Positions 39,931 to 50,648 of a stretch of DNA of 64,000 nt are shown here, in pieces. The notes beneath the pieces were generated by a model, which worked only from the letters and a program-made list of their open reading frames with translations, made no database searches and was not told the DNA's origin. The stretch is from Platycnemis pennipes (lineage: Eukaryota; Arthropoda; Insecta; Odonata; Platycnemididae). Location of the stretch: positions 149,962,746 to 150,026,745 of the forward strand of contig OW121846.1 of assembly GCA_933228895.1 (NCBI GenBank), given 5' to 3'. Each line of letters starts with the position of its first letter. Position 1 is the stretch's first letter. Position numbers and translations under genes: made by a program.

Positions 39931-42304
39931 TATGCTTAATACAGGAGAAAAAAATTCATATACCTGTCATGAATAGTAAAACAGCAAATCGTGGTTCATT
40001 GTAAATACGGTGATGGTACGTTGGCACGGTGGAAGCAAGTTTTCTAAGATTTTTGGAGTCGAACCCACGACATCCGGGTGTGATGCGAGAACTGCTTCCA
40101 AAAGGCCCTCATATCCTTTATACAGGGTAAAAAATTCATATACCTGTATTGAATAGTAAAACAGCAAATCGTGGTTCCTTGTATATACGGTGATGGTACG
40201 TTGGCGCGGTGGATGTGTGATTTCTAAGATTTTTGGAGTCGAACCCACGACCTCCGGGTGTGATGCGAGAACTGCTTCCAAAAGGCCCTCATATCCTTTA
40301 TACAGGGTAAAAAATTCATATACCTGTCTTGAATAGTAAAACAGCAAATCGTGGTTCATTGTAAATATGACGATGGTACGTTTGCGCGTTGGATGTGTGA
40401 TTTCTATGATTTTTGGAGTCGAACCCACGACCTCCGGGTGTGATGCGAAACCTGCTTCCAAAAGGCACTCATATTCTTTATACAGGGTAATCAATTCATA
40501 GATCTGTCTCCAATAGTAAAAAAGGGAATCGTGGTTCATTGTAAATATGGCGATGGTACGTTGGCGCGGTGGATGTGTGATTTTTAAGATTTTTGGAGTC
40601 GAACCCACGACCTCCGGGTGTGATGCGAGAACTGCTTCCAAAAGGCCCTCATATCCTTTATACAGGGTAAAAAATTCATATACCTGTATTGAATAGTAAA
40701 ACAGCAAATCGTGGTTCATTGTAAATAAGGCGATGGTACGTTGGCGCGGTGGATGTGTGATTTCTAAGATTTTTGGAGTCGAACCCACGACCTCCGGACG
40801 TGATGCGAGAACTGCTTCTAAAAGGCGCTCATATCCTTTATACAGGGTAAAAAATTCATATACCTGTCTTGAATAGTAAAACAGCAAATCGTGGTTCATT
40901 TTAAATATTGCGATGGTACGTTGGCGCGGTGGATGTGTGATTTTTAAGATTTTTGGAGTCGAACCCACGACCTCCGGGTGTGATACGAGAACTTCTTCCA
41001 AAAGGCCCTCATATCCTTTATACAGGGTAAAAAATTCATATACCTGTCTTGAATAGTAAAACTGCAAATCGTGGTTCATTGTAAAAATGGCGATGGTACG
41101 TTGGCGCGGTGGATGTGTGATTTCTAAGATTTTTGGAGTCGAACACACGACCTCTGGGTGTGATGCGAGAACTGCTTCCAAAAGGCACTCATATCCTTTA
41201 TACAGGGTAATAAATTCATAGATCTGTCTCCAATAGTAAAACAGGGAATCGTGGTTCATTGTAAATATGGCGATGGAACGTTGGCGCGGTGGATGTGTGA
41301 TTTCTAAGATTTTTGGAGTCGAACTCACGACCTCTACGTGTGATGCGAGACCTGCTTCCAAATAGCCCTTATATATGCTTAATACAGGAGAAAAAAATTC
41401 ATATACCTGTCATGAATAGTAAAACAGCAAATCGTGGTTCATTGTAAATACGGTGATGGTACGTTGGCACGGTGGAAGCAAGTTTTCTAAGATTTTTGGA
41501 GTCGAACCCACGACATCCGGGTGTGATGCGAGAACTGCTTCCAAAAGGCCCTCATATCCTTTATACAGGGTAAAAAATTCATATACCTGTATTGAATAGT
41601 AAAACAGCAAATCGTGGTTCCTTGTATATACGGTGATGGTACGTTGGCGCGGTGGATGTGTGATTTCTAAGATTTTTGGAGTCGAACCCACGACCTCCGG
41701 GTGTGATGCGAGAACTGCTTCCAAAAGGCCCTCATATCCTTTATACAGGGTAAAAAATTCATATACCTGTCTTGAATAGTAAAACAGCAAATCGTGGTTC
41801 ATTGTAAATATGACGATGGTACGTTTGCGCGTTGGATGTGTGATTTCTATGATTTTTGGAGTCGAACCCACGACCTCCGGGTGTGATGCGAAACCTGCTT
41901 CCAAAAGGCACTCATATTCTTTATACAGGGTAATCAATTCATAGATCTGTCTCCAATAGTAAAAAAGGGAATCGTGGTTCATTGTAAATATGGCGATGGT
42001 ACGTTGGCGCGGTGGATGTGTGATTTTTAAGATTTTTGGAGTCGAACCCACGACCTCCGGGTGTGATGCGAGAACTGCTTCCAAAAGGCCCTCATATCCT
42101 TTATACAGGGTAAAAAATTCATATACCTGTATTGAATAGTAAAACAGCAAATCGTGGTTCATTGTAAATAAGGCGATGGTACGTTGGCGCGGTGGATGTG
42201 TGATTTCTAAGATTTTTGGAGTCGAACCCACGACCTCCGGACGTGATGCGAGATCTGCTTCTAAAAGGCGCTCATATCCTTTATACAGGGTAAAAAATTC
42301 ATAT
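39421..42304. repeat. Satellite block G: 1,443-bp (8-mer) duplication
   Basis: Two direct copies. The 3-bp-expanded junction AGCCCTTATATATGCTTAAT followed by CAGGAGAAAAAAATTC occurs at about 39,921 and 41,364, exactly 1,443 bp (8 x 180 + 3) apart. Other rare variants share the spacing: GATGGTACGTTGGCACGG with GGAAGCAAG near 40,021/41,464, and GACGTGATGCGAGA near 40,798/42,241. I saw only a handful of differences across the two copies. Confidence 0.85.
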
Positions 42305-45300
42305 ACCTGTCTTGAATAGTAAAACAGCAAATCGTGGTTCATTGTAAATATGGCGATGGTACGTTGGCGCGGTGGATGTGTGATTTCTAAGATTTTTGTA
42401 GTCGAACTCACGACCTCTGCGTCTGATGCGAGACCTGCTTCAAAAAACCCCTTATATTCTTTATACAGGGTAAAAAATTCATATACCTGTATTGAATAGT
42501 AAAACAGCAAATCGTGGCTCATTGTAAATATGGCGATGGTACGTTGGCGCGGTGGATGTGTGATTTCTAAGATTTTTGGAGTCGAACCCACGACCTCCGG
42601 GTGTGATGCGAGAAATTCTTCCAAAAGGCCCTCGTATCCTTTATACAGGGTAAAAAAATTAAATATACCTGTCTTGAATAGTAAAACAGCAAATCGTGCT
42701 TCATTTTAAATATGGCGATGGTACGTTGGCGCGGTGGATGTGTGATTTCTAAGATTTTTGGAGTCGAACCCACGACCTCCGGGTGTGATGCGACAACTGC
42801 TTACAAAAGGCCCTCATATCCTTTATACAGGGTAAAAAATTCATATACCTGTCTTGAATAGTAAAACAGCAAATCGTGTTTCATTGTAAATATGGCGATG
42901 GTACGTTGGCGCGGTGGATGTGTGATTTCTAAGATTTTTGGAGTCGAACCCACGACCTCCAGGTGTGATGCGAGAACTGCTTCCAAAAGGCCCTCATATC
43001 TTTTATACAGGGTAAAAAATTCATATACCTGTCTTGAATACTAAAACAGCAAATCGTGGTTAATTGTAAAAACGGTGATGGTACGTTGGCACGGTGGAAG
43101 CAAGTTTTCTACGATTTTTGGAGTCGAACCCACGACATCCGGGTGTGATGCGAGAACTGCTTCCAAAAGGCCCTCATATCCTTTATACAGGGTAAAAAAT
43201 TCATATACCTGTCTTGAATAGTAAAACAACAAATCGTGGTTCATTGTAAATATGACGATGGTACGTTTGCGCGTTGGATGTGTGATTTCTATGATTTTTG
43301 GAGTCGAACCCACGACCTCCGAGTGTGATGCGAAACCTGCTTCCAAAAGGCACTCATATACTTTATACAGGGTAATAAATTCATAGATCTGTCTCCAATA
43401 GTAAAAAAGGGAATCGTGGTTCATTGTAAATATGGCGATGGTACGTTTGCGCAGTGGATGTGTGATTTCTAAGATTTTTGGAGTCGAACCTACGACATCT
43501 GGGTGTGATGCGAGAAATTCTTCCAAAAGGCCCTCATATCCTTAATACAGGGTAAAAAATTCATATACCTGTCTTGAATAGTAAAACTGCAAATCGTGGT
43601 TCATTGTAAAAATGGCGATGGTACGTTGGCGCGGTGGATGTGTGATTTCTAAGATTTTTGGAGTCGAACCCATGACCTCCGGGTGTGATGCGAGAACTGC
43701 TTCTAAAAGGCGCTCATTTCCTTAATACAGGGTAAAAAATTCATATACCGGTCTTGAATAGTAAAACAGCAAATCGTGGTTCATTGTAAATATGGCGATG
43801 GTACGTTGGCGCGGTGGATGTGTGATTTCTAAGATTTTTGGAGTCGAACACACGACCTCTGGGTGTGATGCGAGAACTGCTTCCAAAAGGCACTCATATC
43901 CTTTATACAGGGTAATAAACTCATAGATCTGTCTCCAATAGTAAAACAGGGAATCGTGGTTCATTGTAAATATGGCGATGGAACGTTGGCGCGGTGGAAG
44001 CGAGTTTTCTAAGATTTTTGGAGTCGAACCCACGACCTCCGGGTGTGATATGAGACCTGCTTCCAAAAGGCCCTCATATCCTCTATACAGGGTAAAAAAT
44101 TCATATACCTGTCATGAATAGTAAAACAGCAAATCGTGGTTCATTGTAAATATGGCGATGGTACGTTGGCGCGGTGGATGTGTGATTTCTAAGACTTTTG
44201 GAGTCGAACCCACGACCTCCGGGTGTGATACGAGAACTGATTCCAAAAGGCCCACATATCCTTTATACAGGGTAAAAAATTCATATACCTCTCTTGAATA
44301 GTAAAACAGCAAATCGTGGTTTATTGTAAATATGGCGATGGTACGATGGCGCGGTGGATGTGTGATTTCTAAGATTTTTGGAGTCGAACCCACGACCTCC
44401 GGGTGTGATGCGAGAACTGCTTCCAAAAGGCCCTCATATCCTTTATACAGGGTAAAAAATTCATATACCTGTCTTGAATACTAAAACAGCAAATCGTGGT
44501 TAATTGTAAATACGGTGATGGTACGTTGGCACGGTGGAAGCAAGTTTTCTAAGATTTTTGGAGTCGAACCCACGACATCCGGGTGTGATGCGAGAACTGC
44601 TTCCAAAAGGCCCTCATATCCTTTATACAGGGTAAAAAAATTATATACCTGTCTTGAATAGTAAAACAGCAAATCGTGGTTCCTTGTATATACGGTGATG
44701 GTACGTTTGCGCGGTGGATGTGTGATTTCTAAGATTTTTGGAGTCGAACCCACGACCTCCGGGTGTGATGCGAGAACTACTTCCAAAAGGCCCTCATATC
44801 CTTTATACAGGGTAAAAAATTCATATACCTGTATTGAATAGTAAAACAGCAAATCGTGGTTCATTGTAAATATGGCGATGGTACGTTGGCGCGGTGGATG
44901 TGTGATTTTTAAGATTTTTGGAGTCGAACCCACGACCTCCGGGTGTGATGCGAGAACTGCTTCCAAAAGGCCCTCATATCCTTTATACAGGGTAAAAAAT
45001 ACATATACCTGTCTTGAAAAGTAAAACAGCAAATCGTGGTTCATTGTAAATATGGCGATGGTATGTTGGCGCGGTGGATGTGTGATTTTTAAGATTTTTG
45101 GAGTCGAACCCACGACCTCCGGGTGTGATGCGAGAACTGCTTTCAAAAGGCCGTCATATCCTTTATACAGGGTAAAAAATTCATATACCTGTATTGAATA
45201 GTAAAACAGCAAATCGTGGTTCATTGTAAATATGGCGATGGTACGTTGGCGCGGTGGATGTGTGATTTTTAAGATTTTTGGAGTCGAACCCACGACCTCC

Positions 45301-48300
45301 GGGTGTGATGCGAGAACTGCTTCCAAAAGGCCCTCATATCCTTTATACAGGGTAAAAAATTCATATACCTGTATTGAATAGTAAAACAGCAAATCGTGGT
45401 TCATTGTAAATATGGCGATGGTACGTTGGCGCGGTGGATGTGTGATTTCTAAGATTTTTGGAGTCGAACCCACGACCTCCGGGTGTGATGCGAGAACTGC
45501 TTCCAAAAGGCGCTCATATCCTTTATACAGGGTAAAAAATTCATATACCTGTCTTGAATAGTAAAACAGCAAATCGTGGTTCATTGTAAATATGGCGATG
45601 GAACGTTGGCGCGGTGGATGTGTGATTTCTAAGATTTTTGTAGTCGAACTCACGACCTCTGCGTCTGATGCGAGACCTGCTTCAAAAAACCCCTTATATT
45701 CTTTATACAGGGTAAAAAATTCTTATACCTGTATTGAATAGTAAAACTGCAAATCGTGGTTCATTGTAAATATGGCGATGGTACGTTGGCGCGGTGGATG
45801 TGTGATTTCTAAGATTTTTGGAGTCGAACCCACGACCTCCGGGTGTGATGCGAGAAATTCTTCCAAAAGGCCCTCATATCCTTTATACAGGGTAAAAAAT
45901 TCATATACCTGTCTTGAATAGTAAAACAGCAAATCGTGCTTCATTGTAAATATGGCGATGGTACGTTGGCGCGGTGGATGTGTGATTTTTAAGATTTTTG
46001 GAGTCGAACCTACGACCTCCGGGTGTGATGCGACAACTGCTTCCAAAAGGCCCTCATATCCTTTATACAGGGTAAAAAATTCATATACCTGTCTTGAATA
46101 GTAAAACAGCAAATCGTGCTTCATTGTAAATATGGCGATGGTACGTTGGCGCGGTGGATGTGTGATTTCTAAGATTTTTGGAGTCGAACCCACAACCTCT
46201 GGGTGTGATGCGAGAACTGCTTCCAAAAGGCACTCATATCCTTTATACAGGGTAAAAAATTCATATACCTGTCTTGAATAGTAAAACAGCAAATCGTGGT
46301 TCATTGTAAATATGGCGATGGTACGTTGACGCGGTGGAAGCGAGTTTTCTAAGATTTTTGGAGTCGAACCAAAGACCTCCAGGTGTGATGCGAGAACTGC
46401 TTCCAAAAGGCCCTCATATCCTTTATACAGGGTAAAAAATTCATATACCTGTCTTGAATAGTAAAACAGGAAATCGTGGTTAATTGTAAATACGGTGATG
46501 GTACGTTGGCGCGGTGGATGTGTGATTTCTAAGATTTTTGGAGTCGAACCCACGACCTCTGCGTCTGATGCGAGACCTGCTTCCAAAAGGACCATATATC
46601 CTTTATACGGGGTAAAAAATTCATATACCTGTATTGAATAGTAAAACAGCAAATCGTGGTTCATTGTAAATATGGCGATGGTACGTTTGCGCGGTGGATG
46701 TGTGATTTCTAAGATTTTTGGAGTCGAACCCACGACCTCCGGGTGTGATGCGAGAACTGCTTCAAAAGGCACTCATATCCTTTATACAGGGTAATAAATT
46801 CATAGATCTGTCTCCAATAGTAAAAAAGGGAATCGTGGTTCATTGTAAATATGGCGATGGAACGTTGGCGCGGTGGATGTGTGATTTCTAAGATTTTTGT
46901 AGTCGAACTCACGACCTCTGCGTCTGATGCGAGACCTGCTTCAAAAAACCCCTTATATTCTTTATACAGGGTAAAAAATTCATATACCTGTATTGAATAG
47001 TAAAACAGCAAATCGTGGTTCATTGTAAATATGGCGATGGTACGTTTGCGCGGTGGATGTGTGATTTCTAAGATTTTTGGAGTCGAACCCACGACCTCCG
47101 GGTGTGATGCGAGAACTGCTTCCAAAAGGCCCTCATATCCTTTATACAGGGTAAAAAATTCATATACCTGTCTTGAATAGTAAAACAGCAAATCGTGGTT
47201 CATTGTAAATATGGCGATGGTACGTTGGCGCGGTGGATGTGTGATTTCTAAGATTTTTGGAGTCGAACCCACGACCTCCGGGTGTGATGCGAGAACTGCT
47301 TCAAAAGGCACTCATATCCTTTATACAGGGTAATAAATTCATAGATCTGTCTCCAATAGTAAAAAAGGGAATCGTGGTTCATTGTAAATATGGCGATGGA
47401 ACGTTGGCGCGGTGGATGTGTGATTTCTAAGATTTTTGTAGTCGAACTCACGACCTCTGCGTCTGATGCGAGACCTGCTTCAAAAAACCCCTTATATTCT
47501 TTATACAGGGTAAAAAATTCATATACCTGTATTGAATAGTAAAACAGCAAATCGTGGTTCATTGTAAATATGGCGATGGTACGTTTGCGCGGTGGATGTG
47601 TGATTTCTAAGATTTTTGGAGTCGAACCCACGACCTCCGGGTGTGATGCGAGAACTGCTTCCAAAAGGCCCTCATATCCTTTATACAGGGTAAAAAATTC
47701 ATATACCTGTCTTGAATAGTAAAACAGCAAATCGTGGTTCATTGTAAATATGGCGATGGTACGTTTGCGCGGTGGATGTGTGATTTCTAAGATTTTTGGA
47801 GTCGAACCCACGACCTCCGGGTGTGATGCGAGAACTGCTTCCAAAAGGCCCTCATATCCTTTATACAGGGTAAAAAATTCATATACCTGTCTTGAATAGT
47901 AAAACAGCAAATCGTGGTTCATTGTAAATATGGCGATGGTACGTTGGCGCGGTGGATGTGTGATTTCTAAGATTTTTGGAGTCGAACCCACAACCTCTGG
48001 GTGTGATGCGAGAACTGCTTCCAAAAGGCACTCATATCCTTTATACAGGGTAATAAATTCATAGATCTGTCTCCAATAGTAAAAAAGGGAATCGTGGTTC
48101 ATTGTAAATATGGCGATGGAACGTTGGCGCGGTGGATGTGTGATTTCTAAGATTTTTGGAGTCGAACTCACGAACTCTGCGTGTGATGCGAGACCTGCTT
48201 CCAAAAAGCCCTTATATGCTTAATACAGGGTAAAAAATTCATATACCTGTCTTGAATAGTAAAACAGCAAATCGTGGTTCATTGTAAATATGGCGATGGT

Positions 48301-48600
48301 ACGTTGGCGCGGTGGAAGCGAGTTTTCTAAGATTTTTGGAGTCGAACTTACGACCTTCGGGTGTGATGCGAGAACTGCTTCCAAAAGGCCCTCATATCCT
48401 TTATACAGGGTAAAAAATTCATATACCTGTCTTGAATAGTAAAACAGCAAATCGTGGTTAATTGTAAATACGGTGATGGTACGTTGGCGCGGTGGAAGCG
48501 AGTTTCTAAGATTTTTGGAGTCGAACCCACGACCTCCGGGTGTGATGCGAGAACTGCTTCCAAAAGGCCCTTATATGCTTTATACAGGGTAAAAAATTCA
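42305..48600. repeat. Satellite block H: mixed monomers with a 539-bp (3-mer) duplication
   Basis: About 35 units from several subfamilies, with no single long period that I could follow. A local duplication is clear: the 1-bp-deleted word GAACTGCTTCAAAAGGCACT occurs near 46,754 and 47,293, 539 bp apart, with the three surrounding units matching. A rare GCTTCAAAAAACCCCTTATA variant is shared by units at about 42,438, 45,680, 46,940 and 47,480, showing scattered exchange over 5 kb. Confidence 0.75.
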
Positions 48601-48937
48601 TATACCTGTTTTGAATAGTAAAACAGCAAATCGTGGTTCCTTGTAATTAAGGTGAAGGTACGTTGGCGCGGTGGATGTGTGATTTCTAAGATTTTTAGAG
48701 TCGCACTTACAACCTCCAGGTGTGATGCGAGAACTGCTTCCAAATGGCCTTCATATCCTTTATACAGGGTAAAAATTTCATAGATTTATCTTCGGTAGTA
48801 AAACAGCAAATTGTGGTTCTTTGCATCGATTACCTACGTTAGTTTGCATGGGAAATTCGAATTCCTGCCGCGAAGTCGAAACAAAATGGCGGATTACATT
48901 TGACAAAAGCGTGTCACGACCTGATATTTACGGACCT
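48601..48937. repeat. Decayed right edge of the 180-bp array and transition sequence
   Basis: The unit at 48,601-48,780 is clearly more diverged than interior units (for example GTTCCTTGTAATTAAGGTGA and TTTTTAGAGTCGCAC). The next unit is recognisable only to about 48,826 (GTAGTAAAACAGCAAATTGTG) and then dissolves. From 48,827 to 48,937 the sequence is unique in this window and has no reading frame I can support. Loss of homogeneity at the edge is what unequal exchange models predict for a terminal monomer. Confidence 0.85.
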
Positions 48938-49170
48938 TGGGTATATTCAGGAGTCGTCTGAAGGCGAGTAGGAAATGACGCGCGTCAGGACCATCGTAGT
49001 CTGAATAGGGCATTACACGGGGTATAATTCCGGAGTAGTCTGAAGGCGAGTAGGAAATGACGCGCGTCACGCCCATCGTAGTCTGAACAGGGCATTATAC
49101 GGGGTATAATTCAAGAGTAGTCTGAAGGCGAGTAGGAAATGACGCGCGTCAGGATCATCGTAGTCTGAAC
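48938..49170. repeat. 82-bp satellite, left part (about 2.8 copies)
   Basis: Unit of 82 bp containing GGGCATTATACGGGGTATAA, AGTCTGAAGGCGAGTAGG, AAATGACGCGCGTCAGGA and CATCGTAGTCTGAAC. Unit starts recur near 48,939, 49,021 and 49,103. Each copy holds a perfect 12-bp palindrome, TGACGCGCGTCA. The run stops at 49,170, where a hAT transposon begins, and resumes at 51,685. Confidence 0.95.
49163..49170. repeat. hAT target-site duplication, left copy
   Basis: GTCTGAAC immediately before the element; the same 8 bp follow the element at 51,685-51,692. The word is part of the 82-bp satellite unit, so the uninterrupted satellite can be recognised as the target. Eight-bp duplications are the hallmark of hAT transposition. 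Confidence 0.95.
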
Positions 49171-49188
49171 CAGTGGCGAAGCTAAGGT
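49171..49188 (+). repeat. hAT terminal inverted repeat, left
   Basis: Starts CAGTGGCGAAGCT and then diverges slightly from the right end (AAGG against GAAGGG). The outermost 13 bases agree perfectly with the right terminus read in reverse complement. Confidence 0.92.
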
Positions 49189-49675
49189 ATTCGAACTGGG
49201 TATTCTAGCTCATCGGCCCCTTAATTTGCTGCTTGTGAGACTCAAATATTTCAGTTGTCAAAAATCAGGTGACCTAACACGTTGTGTACCGGGATATTTA
49301 AAAGGGTTAGAACCCTCTGTTCCGTTGGGTTTTTAAAATCTAGTTTTTTTAACATGCATCACATACGAAGAGAACGCTAGATGCTTGTTCACTTCTTTAC
49401 CTCTCGCCCCACTGTTAATTTGAAATAAATTTTCCAGCACCCAACCATGCACAGTGATCAGCACTTGAGGGGCTAAGTAATTTGCCTTAATGTTTTCCGT
49501 TGATCATATAGAGTCGGCGGGTTCTCCTTTGGGCAAAGGTGTCGATGACGCGTTCCTTGAAACTTTCGTAGCTTGAGTGGTTGCTTAGTAAAGCCTTTTC
49601 AACCGCCAGGGTGCTTAAATTCCGTATGAACTGCACAGTTTCGGGCGTCACTTGGTGGAACTGCATGTTTGCGTA
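49189..49675. other. hAT left subterminal and Penelope-adjacent sequence, no gene
   Basis: Includes the left part of the hAT and, from about 49,560, a stretch (CAACCGCCAGGGTGCTTAAA, TTCCGTATGAACTGCACAG) that probably belongs to the Penelope 3' end. I could not place the boundary between the two elements. No coding signal. Confidence 0.4.
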
Positions 49676-49780
49676 TAAATGAAATAAAAATACTCTGTAT
49701 ACTCCACACTATTTTCAATTTGCCGACCCGGGTTTCGTCTACTACGTAGACATTATCAGGGTAACAGGACAGAGTGTAGC
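49676..49780 (-). repeat. Penelope terminal arm, left copy
   Basis: About 105 bp whose reverse complement matches 50,649-50,754 with only a few mismatches. Shared words include CTGTCCTGTTACCCTGATAA, GTAGACGAAACCCGGGTCGG and ATAGTGTGGAGTATACAGAG. Equivalent to the pseudo-LTR of Penelope-like elements. Confidence 0.85.
49704..49779 (-). ncRNA. Hammerhead-ribozyme-like motif in the Penelope arm, left copy
   Basis: On the minus strand the order is: stem I 5' side (CTACACT, then TTACC), core CTGATAA, stem II GTCTAC-GTA-GTAGAC (6 bp, 3-nt loop), core GAAA, short self-complementary stem III CCC-GGG, cleavage triplet GTC, then stem I 3' side (GGCAA, then AGTGTGG). The outer stem I pairing CTACACT/AGTGTGG is seven pairs with one G-U; the inner one has a single mismatch. 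The layout matches the type I hammerheads known in Penelope-like elements, where a very short stem III favours dimers. The consensus core is CTGATGA; here G8 is A, so activity is doubtful. Confidence 0.6.
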
Positions 49781-49888
49781 AAGCTCTTATATACGTAAAC
49801 TGGAAAGGGGGTGGGGTAGTATAGAAGGGTGGTATGGGGAGGGGAAGGATGTTAAGGGAAAACTGGTGAGGAGACACAATTTTTACGG

Positions 49889-50400
49889 TCAAGGACAGGA
49901 TCCGTTGGAAGTAGGGAAGGCTATGGAACACAACGGTGAGTAAAACTGGGAAACAAATTCATTTAAAAGGTTTACGTTGAGGTCTTTTGATGCTTTCTTA
50001 ATTTCCAATTGTTCGAGGAAATCTAGTTTCCCTCCTTTTTCTGCCGTGTGAAGTACTTCGGGGTTGAAGTCACTCTCGTGGTCGTTTTCGATTAGATGTT
50101 TGGCAAAGCTTAATCTTGTGTCTGCAGTTAACCAGCACCTCCTATGTTCTTTCACACGAGTATTAATTGCCCGACCACTTTGTCCAATATATTGTGATAT
50201 ATTGTGAACAATTGGGAGTGTTGCACTTCAGTCTGTACACCCCGCTTTGGTCACACTTGCTGAATTTGTCTTTGGAGTTGAAAAGGATTTTTCCTATAGT
50301 TTTAGGGTTGTAAAATGATACATTAAATTTTTCTTTAGGGAAGGCGTTCGCGACTTTGTACGAAAGGTTCCCAACAAATTGAATTTTACACCACCGTTTA
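49889..50400 (-). pseudogene. GIY-YIG endonuclease relic of the Penelope-like element
   Basis: The minus strand reads, in pieces, FVGNLSYKVANAFPKEKFNV, then KCDQSGVYRLKCNTPNCSQ, then QYIGQSGRAINTRVKEHRRC, then SFAKHLIENDHESDF and GGKLDFLEQLEIKKA. GVY and YIG with the following GQ-GR and R-x-x-EH are the signature of the GIY-YIG nuclease that nicks target DNA for these retroelements, and the E-Q-L-E-I segment follows as expected. A 10-bp direct duplication of CAATATATCA (about 50,184-50,205) shifts the frame between the GVY and YIG parts, so the relic is inactive. The open part ends at 49,889 after 88 codons. Confidence 0.78.
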
Positions 50401-50487
50401 CATGGTTTGTCGTGGTTATTAAAACATAAGGGAATAATTAATTATATTGCCTGTTTCTTCCTGGCACGGTGTAACATTTTATCAATT

Positions 50488-50629
50488 AGTTGAATATTGA
50501 AAAAATGTGACGGCCTTCGCTAATTTCAATAGTCAGGTCTAGAAAGTTAATCTTGTTACCACCTACTTAAGCCGAAAATTTTATGCAGTCATGTAATTTA
50601 TTTAGAAAGGTAATGAAAGATTCTAGTTG
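50488..50629 (-). pseudogene. Penelope-like reverse transcriptase relic, C-terminal part
   Basis: One minus-strand frame gives QLESFITFLNKLHDCIKF, a stop, then GGNKINFLDLTIEISEGRH and IFSIFN. The N-FLDLTI segment following a short helix with F-L-N-x-L-H is typical of the end of the RT palm and thumb in Penelope-like elements. The catalytic YxDD part is absent: the element is truncated on this side at about 50,640, where the inverted arm begins. One in-frame TAA is present. Confidence 0.65.
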
Positions 50630-50648
50630 ACGACTGGTGCCAACTGGT

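Larger units (their letters stand above)
1..48826. repeat. 180-bp satellite DNA, large tandem array (about 270 monomers)
   Basis: The same 180-bp unit repeats head to tail from the first base to about 48,826, all copies in one orientation. Anchor words in each unit are TACCTGTCTTGAATAG, GCAAATCGTGGTTCATTG, GATGGTACGTTGGCGCGG, TTTTTGGAGTCGAACC and CAGGGTAAAAAATTCAT. The word TACCTG is at 11 and again at 48,603: 48,592 bp, or 270 units of 180 minus 8 bp, so indels are rare and nearly balanced. Units differ by a few percent to perhaps 15% and fall into subfamilies, for example an AGATCTGTCTCCAATAG variant and a GGAAGCGAGTTTTC variant. The array starts outside the window. The unit length is close to one nucleosome repeat, common for centromeric and heterochromatic satellites; location on the chromosome is inference. 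Confidence 0.99.

Noticed and set aside
17..48743. Dozens of minus-strand frames with the 60-residue repeat as protein-coding genes
   Set aside because: They are produced by a stop-free frame in a 180-bp unit; starts and ends follow random variants, most starts are not real ATG contexts, and there is no non-repetitive coding sequence around them.
1..48826. CRISPR array
   Set aside because: There are no unique spacers; the entire 180-bp unit is repeated, and the genome is eukaryotic.
1..48826. CENP-B box in the satellite
   Set aside because: I looked for TTCGnnnnAnnCGGG on both strands of the typical unit and found no match; centromere identity is therefore unsupported by this motif.
48894..49076. 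60-codon minus frame in the 82-bp satellite
   Set aside because: A by-product of the tandem repeat.
49599..49931. 110-codon minus frame at the Penelope 3' end
   Set aside because: It overlaps the terminal arm and the hammerhead-like motif, and the same peptide is encoded by the inverted arm at 50,649-50,754; non-coding repeat sequence.
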